Program-made: the position numbers and the translations under genes
Assembly: GCA_964640055.1 (NCBI GenBank)
Contig: CAZXFH010000095.1
Coordinates: 1-6,021, forward strand
Source: CAZXFH01 sp964640055
GTDB lineage: Bacteria; Fidelibacterota; UBA2242; JAFGTP01
DNA length: 6,021 nt
Reading direction: 5' to 3'
Notes under the pieces: generated by a model
The model's database searches: none
The model's input: the letters and a program-made list of their open reading frames with translations, nothing else
Told to the model about the DNA's origin: nothing
Shown here: piece by piece, positions 1 to 6,021 of the stretch
Position numbering within the stretch: position 1 is the first letter of the stretch
Layout of the letters: each line of letters begins with the position of its first letter

Positions 1-78
1 AAAGTTGATCTCATTACCACAAAGCCCCCTGGTTCAAAATTTCGGGCTGGGTTCCATTATACAATAATGGATATATAA
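1..78. other. Edge segment, possible tail of a gene outside the window
   Basis: Two forward frames are open from the left edge. One stops at TAA 65-67 and the other at TAA 76-78, and both give plausible but unrecognised peptides of about 21 and 25 residues. On the minus strand an ATG at 12-14 has a purine run (AGGGGG, complement of 26-31) ten bases upstream, so the start of a divergent gene is also possible, with only four codons visible. The segment is too short to decide between these. It is somewhat richer in G and C than the following bases, which is why I suspect coding origin. No family was recognised. Confidence 0.2.
53..71. repeat. 8-bp perfect inverted repeat with 3-nt loop
   Basis: TCCATTAT and ATAATGGA are exact reverse complements separated by ACA. 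The repeat overlaps the possible stop codon at 65-67 and lies directly before a TATAAT at 74-79. It could be a small operator or the weak end hairpin of an upstream transcript. The bases after it (TATATAATT) are not a T tract, so a standard intrinsic terminator is not well supported. The structure is directly visible; its role is inference. Confidence 0.4.
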
Positions 79-212
79 TTAGAGATAGATTGAAGGCACA
101 TTGAATATATTTAAATGTTGTATTAGACTTTAAGTTTTATTAACATAGCCGTTCCTTTTAATTATATGAAGGTTTTTAACCTTTTGAAACGATGCGTGTC
201 TAATAGACTGAT

Positions 213-240
213 ATCCGTGGAATGAATAGCGGATTTTTTT
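213..240 (+). terminator. Weak terminator-like hairpin with T tract before the receptor gene
   Basis: ATCCG (213-217) pairs with CGGAT (230-234), and the stem can be extended inward by one U-G pair (218/229). The 10-12-nt loop is long and the stem short, but it runs straight into a tract of seven T (234-240). It lies 24 bases before the receptor ATG and upstream of its ribosome binding site. It could end an upstream transcript or act as an attenuator of the receptor gene. The short stem keeps confidence low. Confidence 0.3.
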
Positions 241-247
241 ATATAAC

Positions 248-260
248 GGAAAGTAAGGGG
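248..260 (+). promoter_or_regulatory. Ribosome binding site of the receptor gene
   Basis: Two purine-rich stretches precede ATG 265: GGAAAG (248-253), 11 bases away, and AAGGGG (255-260), only 4 bases away. Either could act as a Shine-Dalgarno site, although neither spacing is ideal. They support the ATG at 265, which is also the only in-frame ATG after the in-frame stop TAA at 244-246. Confidence 0.5.
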
Positions 261-264
261 ATAC

Positions 265-2709
265 ATGCGCAAATTCTACGTAGTAATCAGCTTAGCTATA
301 TCTATTCTGATAGGCAGTAGTTATGCTCAGGAATTGCCAGTGCGGAGATCTCAAAATTTACAAGGTGGCAGCCTTCGTGGTCATGTAAAAGATGAAACAA
401 CGCAAGCACCGATTGAATATGCTAATGTTATTTTATTTCGCCAGGTCGACAGTACCCAGATCACGGGTACAATCACCGATGAAAACGGCCTCTTCAAACT
501 GACTGCTCTGCGATCGGGCATTTACTACCTTAAGATCCATTTTATAGGCTATGCAATTAAACATATATCCGGAATTACCTTAAAGCCGCCCCGGATGAAC
601 CTTGATTTAGGTGAAATTCTAATTCATCAAAAAGCACTCAATATGGATGGGGTGGTTGTGGAGGGTGAACAACCTGGTATTGCCTATCAAATTGATAAGA
701 AAGTAGTTTCTGTACGGCAACACCAAACCGCTGCCTCTGGATCAGCCGTTGATGTTTTGGAGAATGTTCCCTCGGTAACCGTTGATATCGAAGGCAATGT
801 CAGTCTACGGGGTAGTAAGAATTTCCGGGTCTTGATTGACGGCCGCCCGACTGTACTTGAATCCAGTGAAGCCCTGCAGCAAATCCCGGCCAGTCTGATC
901 AATAATATCGAGATAATTACCAATCCCTCCGCCAAATACGACCCGGAGGGAACCACTGGTATTATCAATGTCGTTTTGAAAAAGGGCAAACAATCCGGTA
1001 GCAGTGGTATGCTCGATCTAAACGCCGGATTGAATAACAAATATGGTATCAATGGACTTTTTTACCATAAAAATGATGGCCTTAGTATTACTTTAGGAGC
1101 TGATTATAGTAAGCGCAGTTTTCACGGAAAGCGTATTGAGGAACAACAAACCACCCTTCAGGGGATTACTTCCTATGTTAATTCCAGTGGTGATGGTGGA
1201 ATGGCTAGAGAGTCATTGGGTTTACGGGCTGCTTTGGAGTATCGTATGACGGATCAGGATGTATTAAATCTGGGAGCTTATTGGGGCACCCGAGCTTTTG
1301 AAAGGCAATTTAAATTGGATTTTACAGAGTGGAACAACCTTGAATACGATACAACAGAATATCTCAGTAATAGTATTTTCAACCGGTCCGGGGATCATTA
1401 CCGGTTTAATGCAAACTACAATCACAGCTTTAAACAGGATGGACATCAATTAGATGCAGAGGCTTATTATTCTACTGGCGAATCAAAAGGAAAATCTCTG
1501 CATGAACTGATGACTCTCGCAGGTGAAATAACAAGTGCGAATAAATCCATTGAAAAAGGACCTTCCAGCCGAGCCCACTTTAAACTGGATTATCAGCGAC
1601 CCTTGAATGATATGAAAAAGATCGAAACCGGGTATCATTATCGCTCCACCTGGTCAGAGGAACCCAATAGAGTCTACTCTTATGACAACCAAAATAATAC
1701 CTATACATTACTGCCCGAATATAGCTTTGATACTCGCTACTCGCGTAATATTCAAGCCTTATACGGAATGTTTGCTAACGAACAAACTTTATGGGACTAT
1801 CAACTGGGCTTACGGACTGAATATACCTACCGGAATATTACCCGCCCGGATACAACCTTAGAGTTCACCATTGATCGCTGGGATTTCTTTCCATCAATAC
1901 ACACCTCCTATCGTTTAACTGAACAACAGCAAATGATGGCCAGTTATAGCCGGCGGATCCACCGTCCGCGCAGTTGGTATTTAGAACCTTTTGAAACTTG
2001 GGTTGATGCCTACACAGTTCGTAAAGGAAATCCCGGATTGAAGCCAGAATATATTGACTCCTATGAAACCGGTTATCAAATGCAGTTTGCCAGGCATATG
2101 CTCTCTTTTGAGGCTTATTATCGAGTAACTCATCATAAGGTTGAGCGTGTCCGGTCTGTTTATACCGAGAATGTCAGTTTACACACGATTGATAATGTGG
2201 GTAAGGATTTTGCGCTCGGAAGTGAATTTAATCTTCGGTTCAATTTTCATCGAAAATTAAGACTCAATTTGATGGGCAGCCTGTATCGCTATCAAATTGA
2301 GGGTAAAATTTATAATGAACCTTTTTCACGGCAGAGTAATAATTGGAATGCCCGCATTAATACGGATATCACTGTTGTCCAAGGTACTCACTTACAATTG
2401 AATGGCATGTATCATAGTCCCTCAGTATCGGCTCAGGGACGCCGGGAAGACTTTTTTCTCACGAATCTGGCAATAAAACAGGAATTCTGGAATCGGAAAG
2501 TCACGACAACTCTACAGATAAGAGATATTTTTAGTACCGGCAAACGGGAGTTTACAAACCGAGGAAAAGATTTTTATAGTTATAGTTATCGAGACAGGGA
2601 GTCTCCGATGGTCATGTTAAACGTGAAAATCAATATAAACAATTATAAAAATAATCGCCGTCAGGGGCAGGAGGTATTTCCCGATGAAATCGAAGGGGAA
2701 GAATTCTAA
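265..2709 (+). CDS. TonB-dependent receptor-like outer membrane beta-barrel protein (OMP_b-brl_3 type)
   Basis: The 814-residue protein is predicted to sit in the outer membrane and bind and import a ligand using energy from TonB-ExbBD; the ligand cannot be told from sequence. Residues 1-21 form a signal peptide (basic MRK, hydrophobic core, likely cut after SYA). Residues ~36-106 are a carboxypeptidase-D-like regulatory beta-sandwich, with the typical pattern of G-V at the start, TDENG-F near 71-77, and Y-L-I-F-GY at 88-96. Residues ~125-241 are the plug: VDVLENVPSV (162-171), VSLRG (179-183), LIDGRPT (190-196), NPSAKYDPEG (220-229) and GIINVVLKKG (232-241). The rest is an aromatic-rich barrel, followed by a charged tail (~783-814) ending in Phe. 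Length and order fit the OMP_b-brl_3 (PF14905-like) family, which is known mainly from Bacteroidota and relatives. No classical TonB box is clear; VVVEGEQP (130-137) is the usual place for one. The gene is intact. It converges on the RND gene, so the two are separate transcripts. No SusD-like partner is in the window, which argues against a polysaccharide utilisation locus here. Confidence 0.94.
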   Translation: MRKFYVVISLAISILIGSSYAQELPVRRSQNLQGGSLRGHVKDETTQAPIEYANVILFRQVDSTQITGTITDENGLFKLTALRSGIYYLKIHFIGYAIKHISGITLKPPRMNLDLGEILIHQKALNMDGVVVEGEQPGIAYQIDKKVVSVRQHQTAASGSAVDVLENVPSVTVDIEGNVSLRGSKNFRVLIDGRPTVLESSEALQQIPASLINNIEIITNPSAKYDPEGTTGIINVVLKKGKQSGSSGMLDLNAGLNNKYGINGLFYHKNDGLSITLGADYSKRSFHGKRIEEQQTTLQGITSYVNSSGDGGMARESLGLRAALEYRMTDQDVLNLGAYWGTRAFERQFKLDFTEWNNLEYDTTEYLSNSIFNRSGDHYRFNANYNHSFKQDGHQLDAEAYYSTGESKGKSLHELMTLAGEITSANKSIEKGPSSRAHFKLDYQRPLNDMKKIETGYHYRSTWSEEPNRVYSYDNQNNTYTLLPEYSFDTRYSRNIQALYGMFANEQTLWDYQLGLRTEYTYRNITRPDTTLEFTIDRWDFFPSIHTSYRLTEQQQMMASYSRRIHRPRSWYLEPFETWVDAYTVRKGNPGLKPEYIDSYETGYQMQFARHMLSFEAYYRVTHHKVERVRSVYTENVSLHTIDNVGKDFALGSEFNLRFNFHRKLRLNLMGSLYRYQIEGKIYNEPFSRQSNNWNARINTDITVVQGTHLQLNGMYHSPSVSAQGRREDFFLTNLAIKQEFWNRKVTTTLQIRDIFSTGKREFTNRGKDFYSYSYRDRESPMVMLNVKININNYKNNRRQGQEVFPDEIEGEEF

Positions 2710-2754
2710 CAAACATTATTTCAAATTATATTAATTTAATTTTCACATAAAATT

Positions 2755-2786
2755 ATCAGACCCGGTTATTAATAACCGGATCTGAT
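2755..2786. terminator. Shared bidirectional intrinsic terminator between convergent genes
   Basis: Two 16-nt arms (2755-2770 and 2771-2786) are reverse complements except for one position, 2761/2780. The core CCGGTTATT/AATAACCGG is perfect, with TTAA at the tip. In plus-strand RNA the odd position is a C-A mismatch; in minus-strand RNA it becomes a U-G wobble, so the stem is continuous for the permease transcript. The hairpin starts 46 bases after the receptor stop and lies 26 bases after the permease stop. The downstream bases are A/T-rich on both sides (AATTTTAT on the minus strand, CTTAAATTT on the plus strand), without a long pure T run. Confidence 0.75.
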
Positions 2787-2812
2787 CTTAAATTTAAAAT
2801 TCGATCGATTTG

Positions 2813-5800
2813 TTATTTTATCTTATTCAAATCGAAATCCTCTGGCCGTCCGATGGGTTTCATTTCGATCTTATGTTTTTTAATGGCGCGTTTCAAAGCG
2901 ATCTGTTCAAAAATCAGATAAATGATTGGTATCAACACTAACGTCAGGACAGTGGCCAGGGTCAATCCACCGATCACCGCCCGGGCCATGGGAACCCAAA
3001 GTTCAGCACCGGAGCCCAGTTTTAATGCAATCGGAATCATGGCTAAGATTGTGGTCAAAGCTGTCATCAAAATCGGTCGCATCCGGCGTTTACCACCGAT
3101 CAAGATCGCCACCCATAAATTATGACCATGTCTTTCGCGCAGCTGATTGATATAATCGATCATTACAATCCCATTATTGACGACAATTCCGACTAAAAGT
3201 ACAAACCCGATCAAAGCTGTGACACTTAAGGTTGTACCGGTTAAAAACAGGCCCCAGATTGCCCCGATAATGGCCAGCGGTACTGTAAAGATAATAATAA
3301 AGGGATCCAATAGGGATTCAAATTGAGAAGCCATGACCATATAAACCAGAAAAGCAGCGGCAATAATCGCAATTCCCAGGTACATAAAAGATTCCTGCAT
3401 GTCCTCGGCAGATCCACCGATTTCCCATCTGAAACCTTCCGGAAAACGGGTCTCACGCAAGACTTGCGTGAGATCTTCATTGACAGACTGCAAGTCTCTT
3501 CCGGCTACGGAAGCGGAAATACTGACCCGGCGTTCCTGATTCTCACGATCAATCTGCGCAGCGGCTTTGCCGGGAATAATATCGGCTACATTATTCAGCG
3601 GGATTTGAGTACCGGTCATGGAACTGATATAAATATTCTCCAGATCGTGTTTGGACTGACGATGCGTTTCATCAAAGCGCAGAATGACATCGTATTCTTC
3701 CCCACCTTCCCGATATTTGGTAGCCACATTGCCTTTAACTGCTGTTTCAATGGTGGAGGCGACCTGGTATACGCTTAATCCCAGGGCAGAGATACGGTCC
3801 CGGTTGAGTCGGATCTGATATTCCGGTTTGGGCAGATCATAGCTACGGGTAACATCCACAGCGCCGGGAACCTCTTTTATTTTTTGGGTAATCTGATCCC
3901 CAATATCACGGGCAACCTTCAGATCATAGCCAAAGATCTTGACCTCAATATCACCACCACCGCCCATCATCATATTGCCTTGTTCAAAGGTCACCTTGGT
4001 TCCGGGTATTTTTCCCAGGCGCTTACGCAGCATGGATTCGATTTCAAAAGACGATCGTTTTCGCTCCTTTACATCTGGCAGGGTGATCATGATATCACCA
4101 CTATTGGAACCGCCGCCGAACATCGCGGCAAAGCCTTCCTGAATGCCAAAATCAACTTCAATATTGATCGCTTCAGGTACTTCCTCAGTAATGATCTTTT
4201 CAATTTTTTCAAAGGTCCGGTTGGTAGCAGTTAAGGAGGCCGCAGTTTCTCGCTTTACATTCATTTGGATAATGGACTGATCAGTTTTTGGTAAAAATTC
4301 TCCGCCTATTTTGGGAGCAGCAATGAAAACCGTTAAACCGATTAGAATCACAATTCCCATTAAAAAGGATTTTTTATGACCCAGAAAGAAATCCAGTATT
4401 TTGACATACCAATTTTCAAATTTATCAATACCGTTCCCAATCCGTTTATCCAGTTTTTCAAACAAAATGACCTTTTCACTGACTAGCAAACGAGAGGATA
4501 GTAAAGGAATCAGCGTTAGTGCCACCACCAGTGAGATCGATAAAGAACAGACAATCGCAACTACCATATCATTGAACATTACTCCGGCAATTCCGGGCAC
4601 AAACAGAATGGGAATAAAAATCGCCAAAGTGGTTAAGGTGGAAGCAATAATCGCTGTTCCCACTTCGGTGGTGCCCTCATCTGCAGCAATACGAATATCC
4701 TTTTTCATCCCCCGGTGCCGGAATATATTTTCCAAGACAACAATGGAGTTATCAATCAGCATTCCGATCGCCAAGGCCAAACCGGCCATAGAAATAATAT
4801 TCAGGGTGATCCCCATTTGATTCATTACGAAAAAGGTAATCACAATGGAAACTGGAATAGAAATAGCGGCAATCAGGGAGCTGCGAAAATGACGCAGAAA
4901 GAATAGTAAAACCAGAAAGGCGAGGAAAAAAGCCTGGATGGCGGTATTGGTCAAGTTGCTGATGGATTTTTTAATAAAGCCAGACTGGTCCCAGAGAATC
5001 CCGAATTTAATGCCCTGCTTCAATTCTGCAGCAATTTCCGGTAATTTTTCATTTATCTTGCGAGCGGTTTGCACCGTATTAGCATCCGATTGTTTCTGGA
5101 TAAAAATCATAATGGCATTTTCACCATTATTACGTACAATAGAGGTTTGTTCCTTATAGCCATCGATCACCTGGGCCACATTCTTTAAATATATGGGTGC
5201 GCCGTTCTTTGAGCCGATAACAGTATTGCGGATCTGGTTTACATTTTTATATTCACCATAAGTTCGGACAGCGTATTCTTGGTATTCATCATCAATCAAC
5301 CCCCCCGGTATCTGCAGGTTTTCCGTGCGTAAAGTCTGCGATATGGTCTGGAGGGAAACACCATGGGCAGCTAACTGTTTGGGGTTGATCATTACCTTAA
5401 TTTGACGTTCCAATCCACCCGATGTGCCGGCTGAGGCCACACCTTTGATGCGTTCCAGGCGGGGTTCAACCTTATCAACAATTACTTTCCGCAATTCCGC
5501 CATTCCCAACTGATCTGAACTGGTAATAATAAACATGATTGGCTGCATTGAAGGATCAAAAGCAAACGACATGGGCTCGGAAGCGTCATCGGGTAAAAAA
5601 TCACGGACAAAATCAATCTGTTTACGCACATCAATTTCAGCCTGATCCATATCAGTACCCCAGTCAAATTCCAATAGTAATGTAGAAGCGCCCGACTTGG
5701 ACCAGGAAGTGATATTCTTCAGGTTTTCTACCGAGACCACTGCTTTTTCCAAGGGGCGGGTTACCGTATTTTCAATATCCTCTGGTCCCACACCCCCATA

Positions 5801-5950
5801 ATCAGTCATAATGGCAATTACCGGAAAGGTAATATCCGGATATAAATCCAATTTTAAACTGCTCAAACCAAAAATACCAAAGCCAATGGCAATCAAATAG
5901 ATCATGGCAAAGGTAACGCCCCGTTTTATTGACAGTCTTGATATTTTCAT
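2813..5950 (-). CDS. RND family efflux transporter permease (AcrB/HAE-type inner membrane pump)
   Basis: The 1045-residue protein is a proton-driven inner-membrane pump of the ACR_tran (PF00873) family, close to AcrB in length (1049). Such pumps usually work as trimers with a periplasmic adaptor and a TolC-like channel. It has the full twelve-TM plan with two large periplasmic loops: TM1 ~12-32, loop ~33-333, TM2-TM6 between ~334 and 484, TM7 ~528-546, loop ~547-856, TM8-TM12 between ~857 and 1015. Family signatures include LDLYPDITFP (34-43), GMLIDNSIVVLENI (396-409, TM4), GEFLPKTDQ (550-558), the segment before TM9 (MASQFESLLDP, 873-883), GIVVNNGIVMIDYINQLRE (921-939, TM10) and VPMARAVIGGL (986-996, TM12). 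The TM4 pair that is Asp-Asp in AcrB is D400-N401 here, and the TM10 Lys of AcrB is N925; variants like these occur in several HAE clades, so the gene is probably functional. A Met/Gly-rich loop (NMMMGGGG, 659-666) lies in the porter domain. Substrate is unassigned: drugs, lipids or metals all remain possible. No adaptor or TolC gene is in the window; if present it is expected upstream, past the right edge. No frameshift is seen. Confidence 0.96.
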   Translation of the reverse strand: MKISRLSIKRGVTFAMIYLIAIGFGIFGLSSLKLDLYPDITFPVIAIMTDYGGVGPEDIENTVTRPLEKAVVSVENLKNITSWSKSGASTLLLEFDWGTDMDQAEIDVRKQIDFVRDFLPDDASEPMSFAFDPSMQPIMFIITSSDQLGMAELRKVIVDKVEPRLERIKGVASAGTSGGLERQIKVMINPKQLAAHGVSLQTISQTLRTENLQIPGGLIDDEYQEYAVRTYGEYKNVNQIRNTVIGSKNGAPIYLKNVAQVIDGYKEQTSIVRNNGENAIMIFIQKQSDANTVQTARKINEKLPEIAAELKQGIKFGILWDQSGFIKKSISNLTNTAIQAFFLAFLVLLFFLRHFRSSLIAAISIPVSIVITFFVMNQMGITLNIISMAGLALAIGMLIDNSIVVLENIFRHRGMKKDIRIAADEGTTEVGTAIIASTLTTLAIFIPILFVPGIAGVMFNDMVVAIVCSLSISLVVALTLIPLLSSRLLVSEKVILFEKLDKRIGNGIDKFENWYVKILDFFLGHKKSFLMGIVILIGLTVFIAAPKIGGEFLPKTDQSIIQMNVKRETAASLTATNRTFEKIEKIITEEVPEAINIEVDFGIQEGFAAMFGGGSNSGDIMITLPDVKERKRSSFEIESMLRKRLGKIPGTKVTFEQGNMMMGGGGDIEVKIFGYDLKVARDIGDQITQKIKEVPGAVDVTRSYDLPKPEYQIRLNRDRISALGLSVYQVASTIETAVKGNVATKYREGGEEYDVILRFDETHRQSKHDLENIYISSMTGTQIPLNNVADIIPGKAAAQIDRENQERRVSISASVAGRDLQSVNEDLTQVLRETRFPEGFRWEIGGSAEDMQESFMYLGIAIIAAAFLVYMVMASQFESLLDPFIIIFTVPLAIIGAIWGLFLTGTTLSVTALIGFVLLVGIVVNNGIVMIDYINQLRERHGHNLWVAILIGGKRRMRPILMTALTTILAMIPIALKLGSGAELWVPMARAVIGGLTLATVLTLVLIPIIYLIFEQIALKRAIKKHKIEMKPIGRPEDFDLNKIK
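3449..3475. repeat. Near-perfect 27-nt palindrome inside the RND gene
   Basis: Arms of 13 bases flank a single central A (3462). CTCACGCAAG (3452-3461) and CTTGCGTGAG (3463-3472) are exact complements, T3451/A3473 extends them to 11 pairs, and beyond one G/T position (3450/3474) G3449/C3475 pairs again. The palindrome fills exactly nine codons (residues 826-834, from Asp to Thr) in the periplasmic part before TM8. In plus-strand RNA the odd pair is a G-U wobble; in the permease mRNA it is a C-A mismatch. The structure is certain; a function is not shown. Confidence 0.6.
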
Positions 5951-6021
5951 AAATTTATCTTTCCTCTACAATTAGTAGTGTCAAAAGTTTTTCAATTATT
6001 TGTACCTTAATTCATTTATAA
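5951..6021 (-). promoter_or_regulatory. Upstream region and ribosome binding site of the RND gene
   Basis: On the minus strand AGAGGAAAG (complement of 5959-5967) ends 8 bases before the ATG at 5950-5948, a good Shine-Dalgarno site that supports this start. The N-terminus it gives (MKISRLSIKR then TM1) is standard for the family. Further upstream the DNA is AT-rich, with stops in all three minus-strand frames, so a preceding gene, if any, ends near or beyond the right edge. A perfect TTGACA (complement of 5979-5984) is present, but no good -10 follows at 16-18 bases, so I do not call a promoter. Confidence 0.6.

Larger units (their letters stand above)
79..264 (+). promoter_or_regulatory. AT-rich leader and upstream region of the receptor gene
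   Basis: This 186-base gene-poor stretch must hold the promoter of the receptor unless that gene is read through from upstream. The best sigma70-like pair I see is TTGAAT (101-106) and TAGACT (124-129), 17 bases apart and each only four of six to consensus, so it is weak in such AT-rich DNA. No convincing Bacteroidota-type TTTG/TAnnTTTG promoter was found. Three small inverted repeats follow: AAGGTT-TTT-AACCTT (169-183), GTCTA-A-TAGAC (198-208), and ATCCG...CGGAT (213-234) ending in a T run. A 19-codon open frame (166-225) spans the first two and runs into the third. Confidence 0.3.

Noticed and set aside
121..205. Inverted pair TATTAGAC (121-128) and GTCTAATA (198-205)
   Set aside because: Only 8 bases with a 69-base spacer and no extension on either side; compatible with chance in AT-rich DNA.
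687..1052. 121-codon reverse open frame inside the receptor gene
   Set aside because: It lies wholly antisense to the conserved plug-encoding region, has no recognisable domain, and is explained as a shadow of the real gene.
1381..1406. AACCGGT...ACCGGTT inverted repeat in the receptor gene
   Set aside because: A 7-bp stem with a 12-nt loop is expected several times by chance in 6 kb.
2801..2808. TCGATCGA palindrome just beyond the permease stop
   Set aside because: A short self-complementary 8-mer with no flanking structure; no sign of a binding site or repeat family.
3323..3778. 151-codon forward open frame antisense to the permease
   Set aside because: The permease reading frame here is clearly conserved; the forward frame shows no family features.
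4401..4820. 139-codon forward open frame antisense to the permease TM2-TM7 region
   Set aside because: The Ile/Ser/Thr-rich composition is what the complement of membrane-segment codons gives; no start signal was seen.
5979..5984. Perfect TTGACA on the minus strand upstream of the permease
   Set aside because: No acceptable -10 lies 16-18 bases downstream, and a start from it would fall almost at the ATG, leaving no room for the ribosome binding site.
1..6021. Search for transposon ends, CRISPR repeats, tRNA/rRNA and defence genes
   Set aside because: No regularly spaced repeats, transposase-like motifs, RNA gene folds or defence-type domains were seen on either strand.

Overview
The window looks like chromosomal DNA of a Gram-negative bacterium from the Bacteroidota/FCB side of the tree. 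The main reason is the first gene. It is an outer-membrane receptor built as signal peptide, carboxypeptidase-like regulatory domain, plug and OMP_b-brl_3-type barrel, an architecture typical of Bacteroidota and related phyla. The DNA is moderately AT-rich. Both genes have purine-rich Shine-Dalgarno-like stretches, which classical Bacteroidia often lack, so a related FCB lineage such as Calditrichota or Ignavibacteriota is possible. I cannot name the genus.

Layout: bases 1-264 hold no complete gene. The first ~78 bases are open in two forward frames and may be the tail of a gene lying outside the window. The rest is an AT-rich leader with several small inverted repeats and a T7 tract just before the receptor's ribosome binding site. 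Bases 265-2709 (+) encode the TonB-dependent receptor-like protein. Bases 2710-2812 form a convergent intergenic gap with one strong hairpin that can terminate both genes. Bases 2813-5950 (-) encode a full-length RND (AcrB/HAE-type) efflux permease. Bases 5951-6021 are the short region upstream of the permease, with a clear ribosome binding site. Any partner adaptor or TolC-like gene would lie beyond the right edge.

The two proteins work at different levels of the envelope. The receptor is predicted to sit in the outer membrane and to import an unknown ligand using TonB energy. The permease is predicted to sit in the inner membrane and to expel an unknown substrate through a tripartite pump. 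They are transcribed towards each other, so they are not one operon, and nothing in the sequence proves a functional link.

I found no mobile element, CRISPR array, tRNA, rRNA or recognisable new system. The items most worth a second look are a near-perfect 27-nt palindrome inside the permease gene, the structured leader of the receptor gene, and the permease's altered proton-relay residues (Asp-Asn in TM4 and Asn in place of the TM10 Lys of AcrB).
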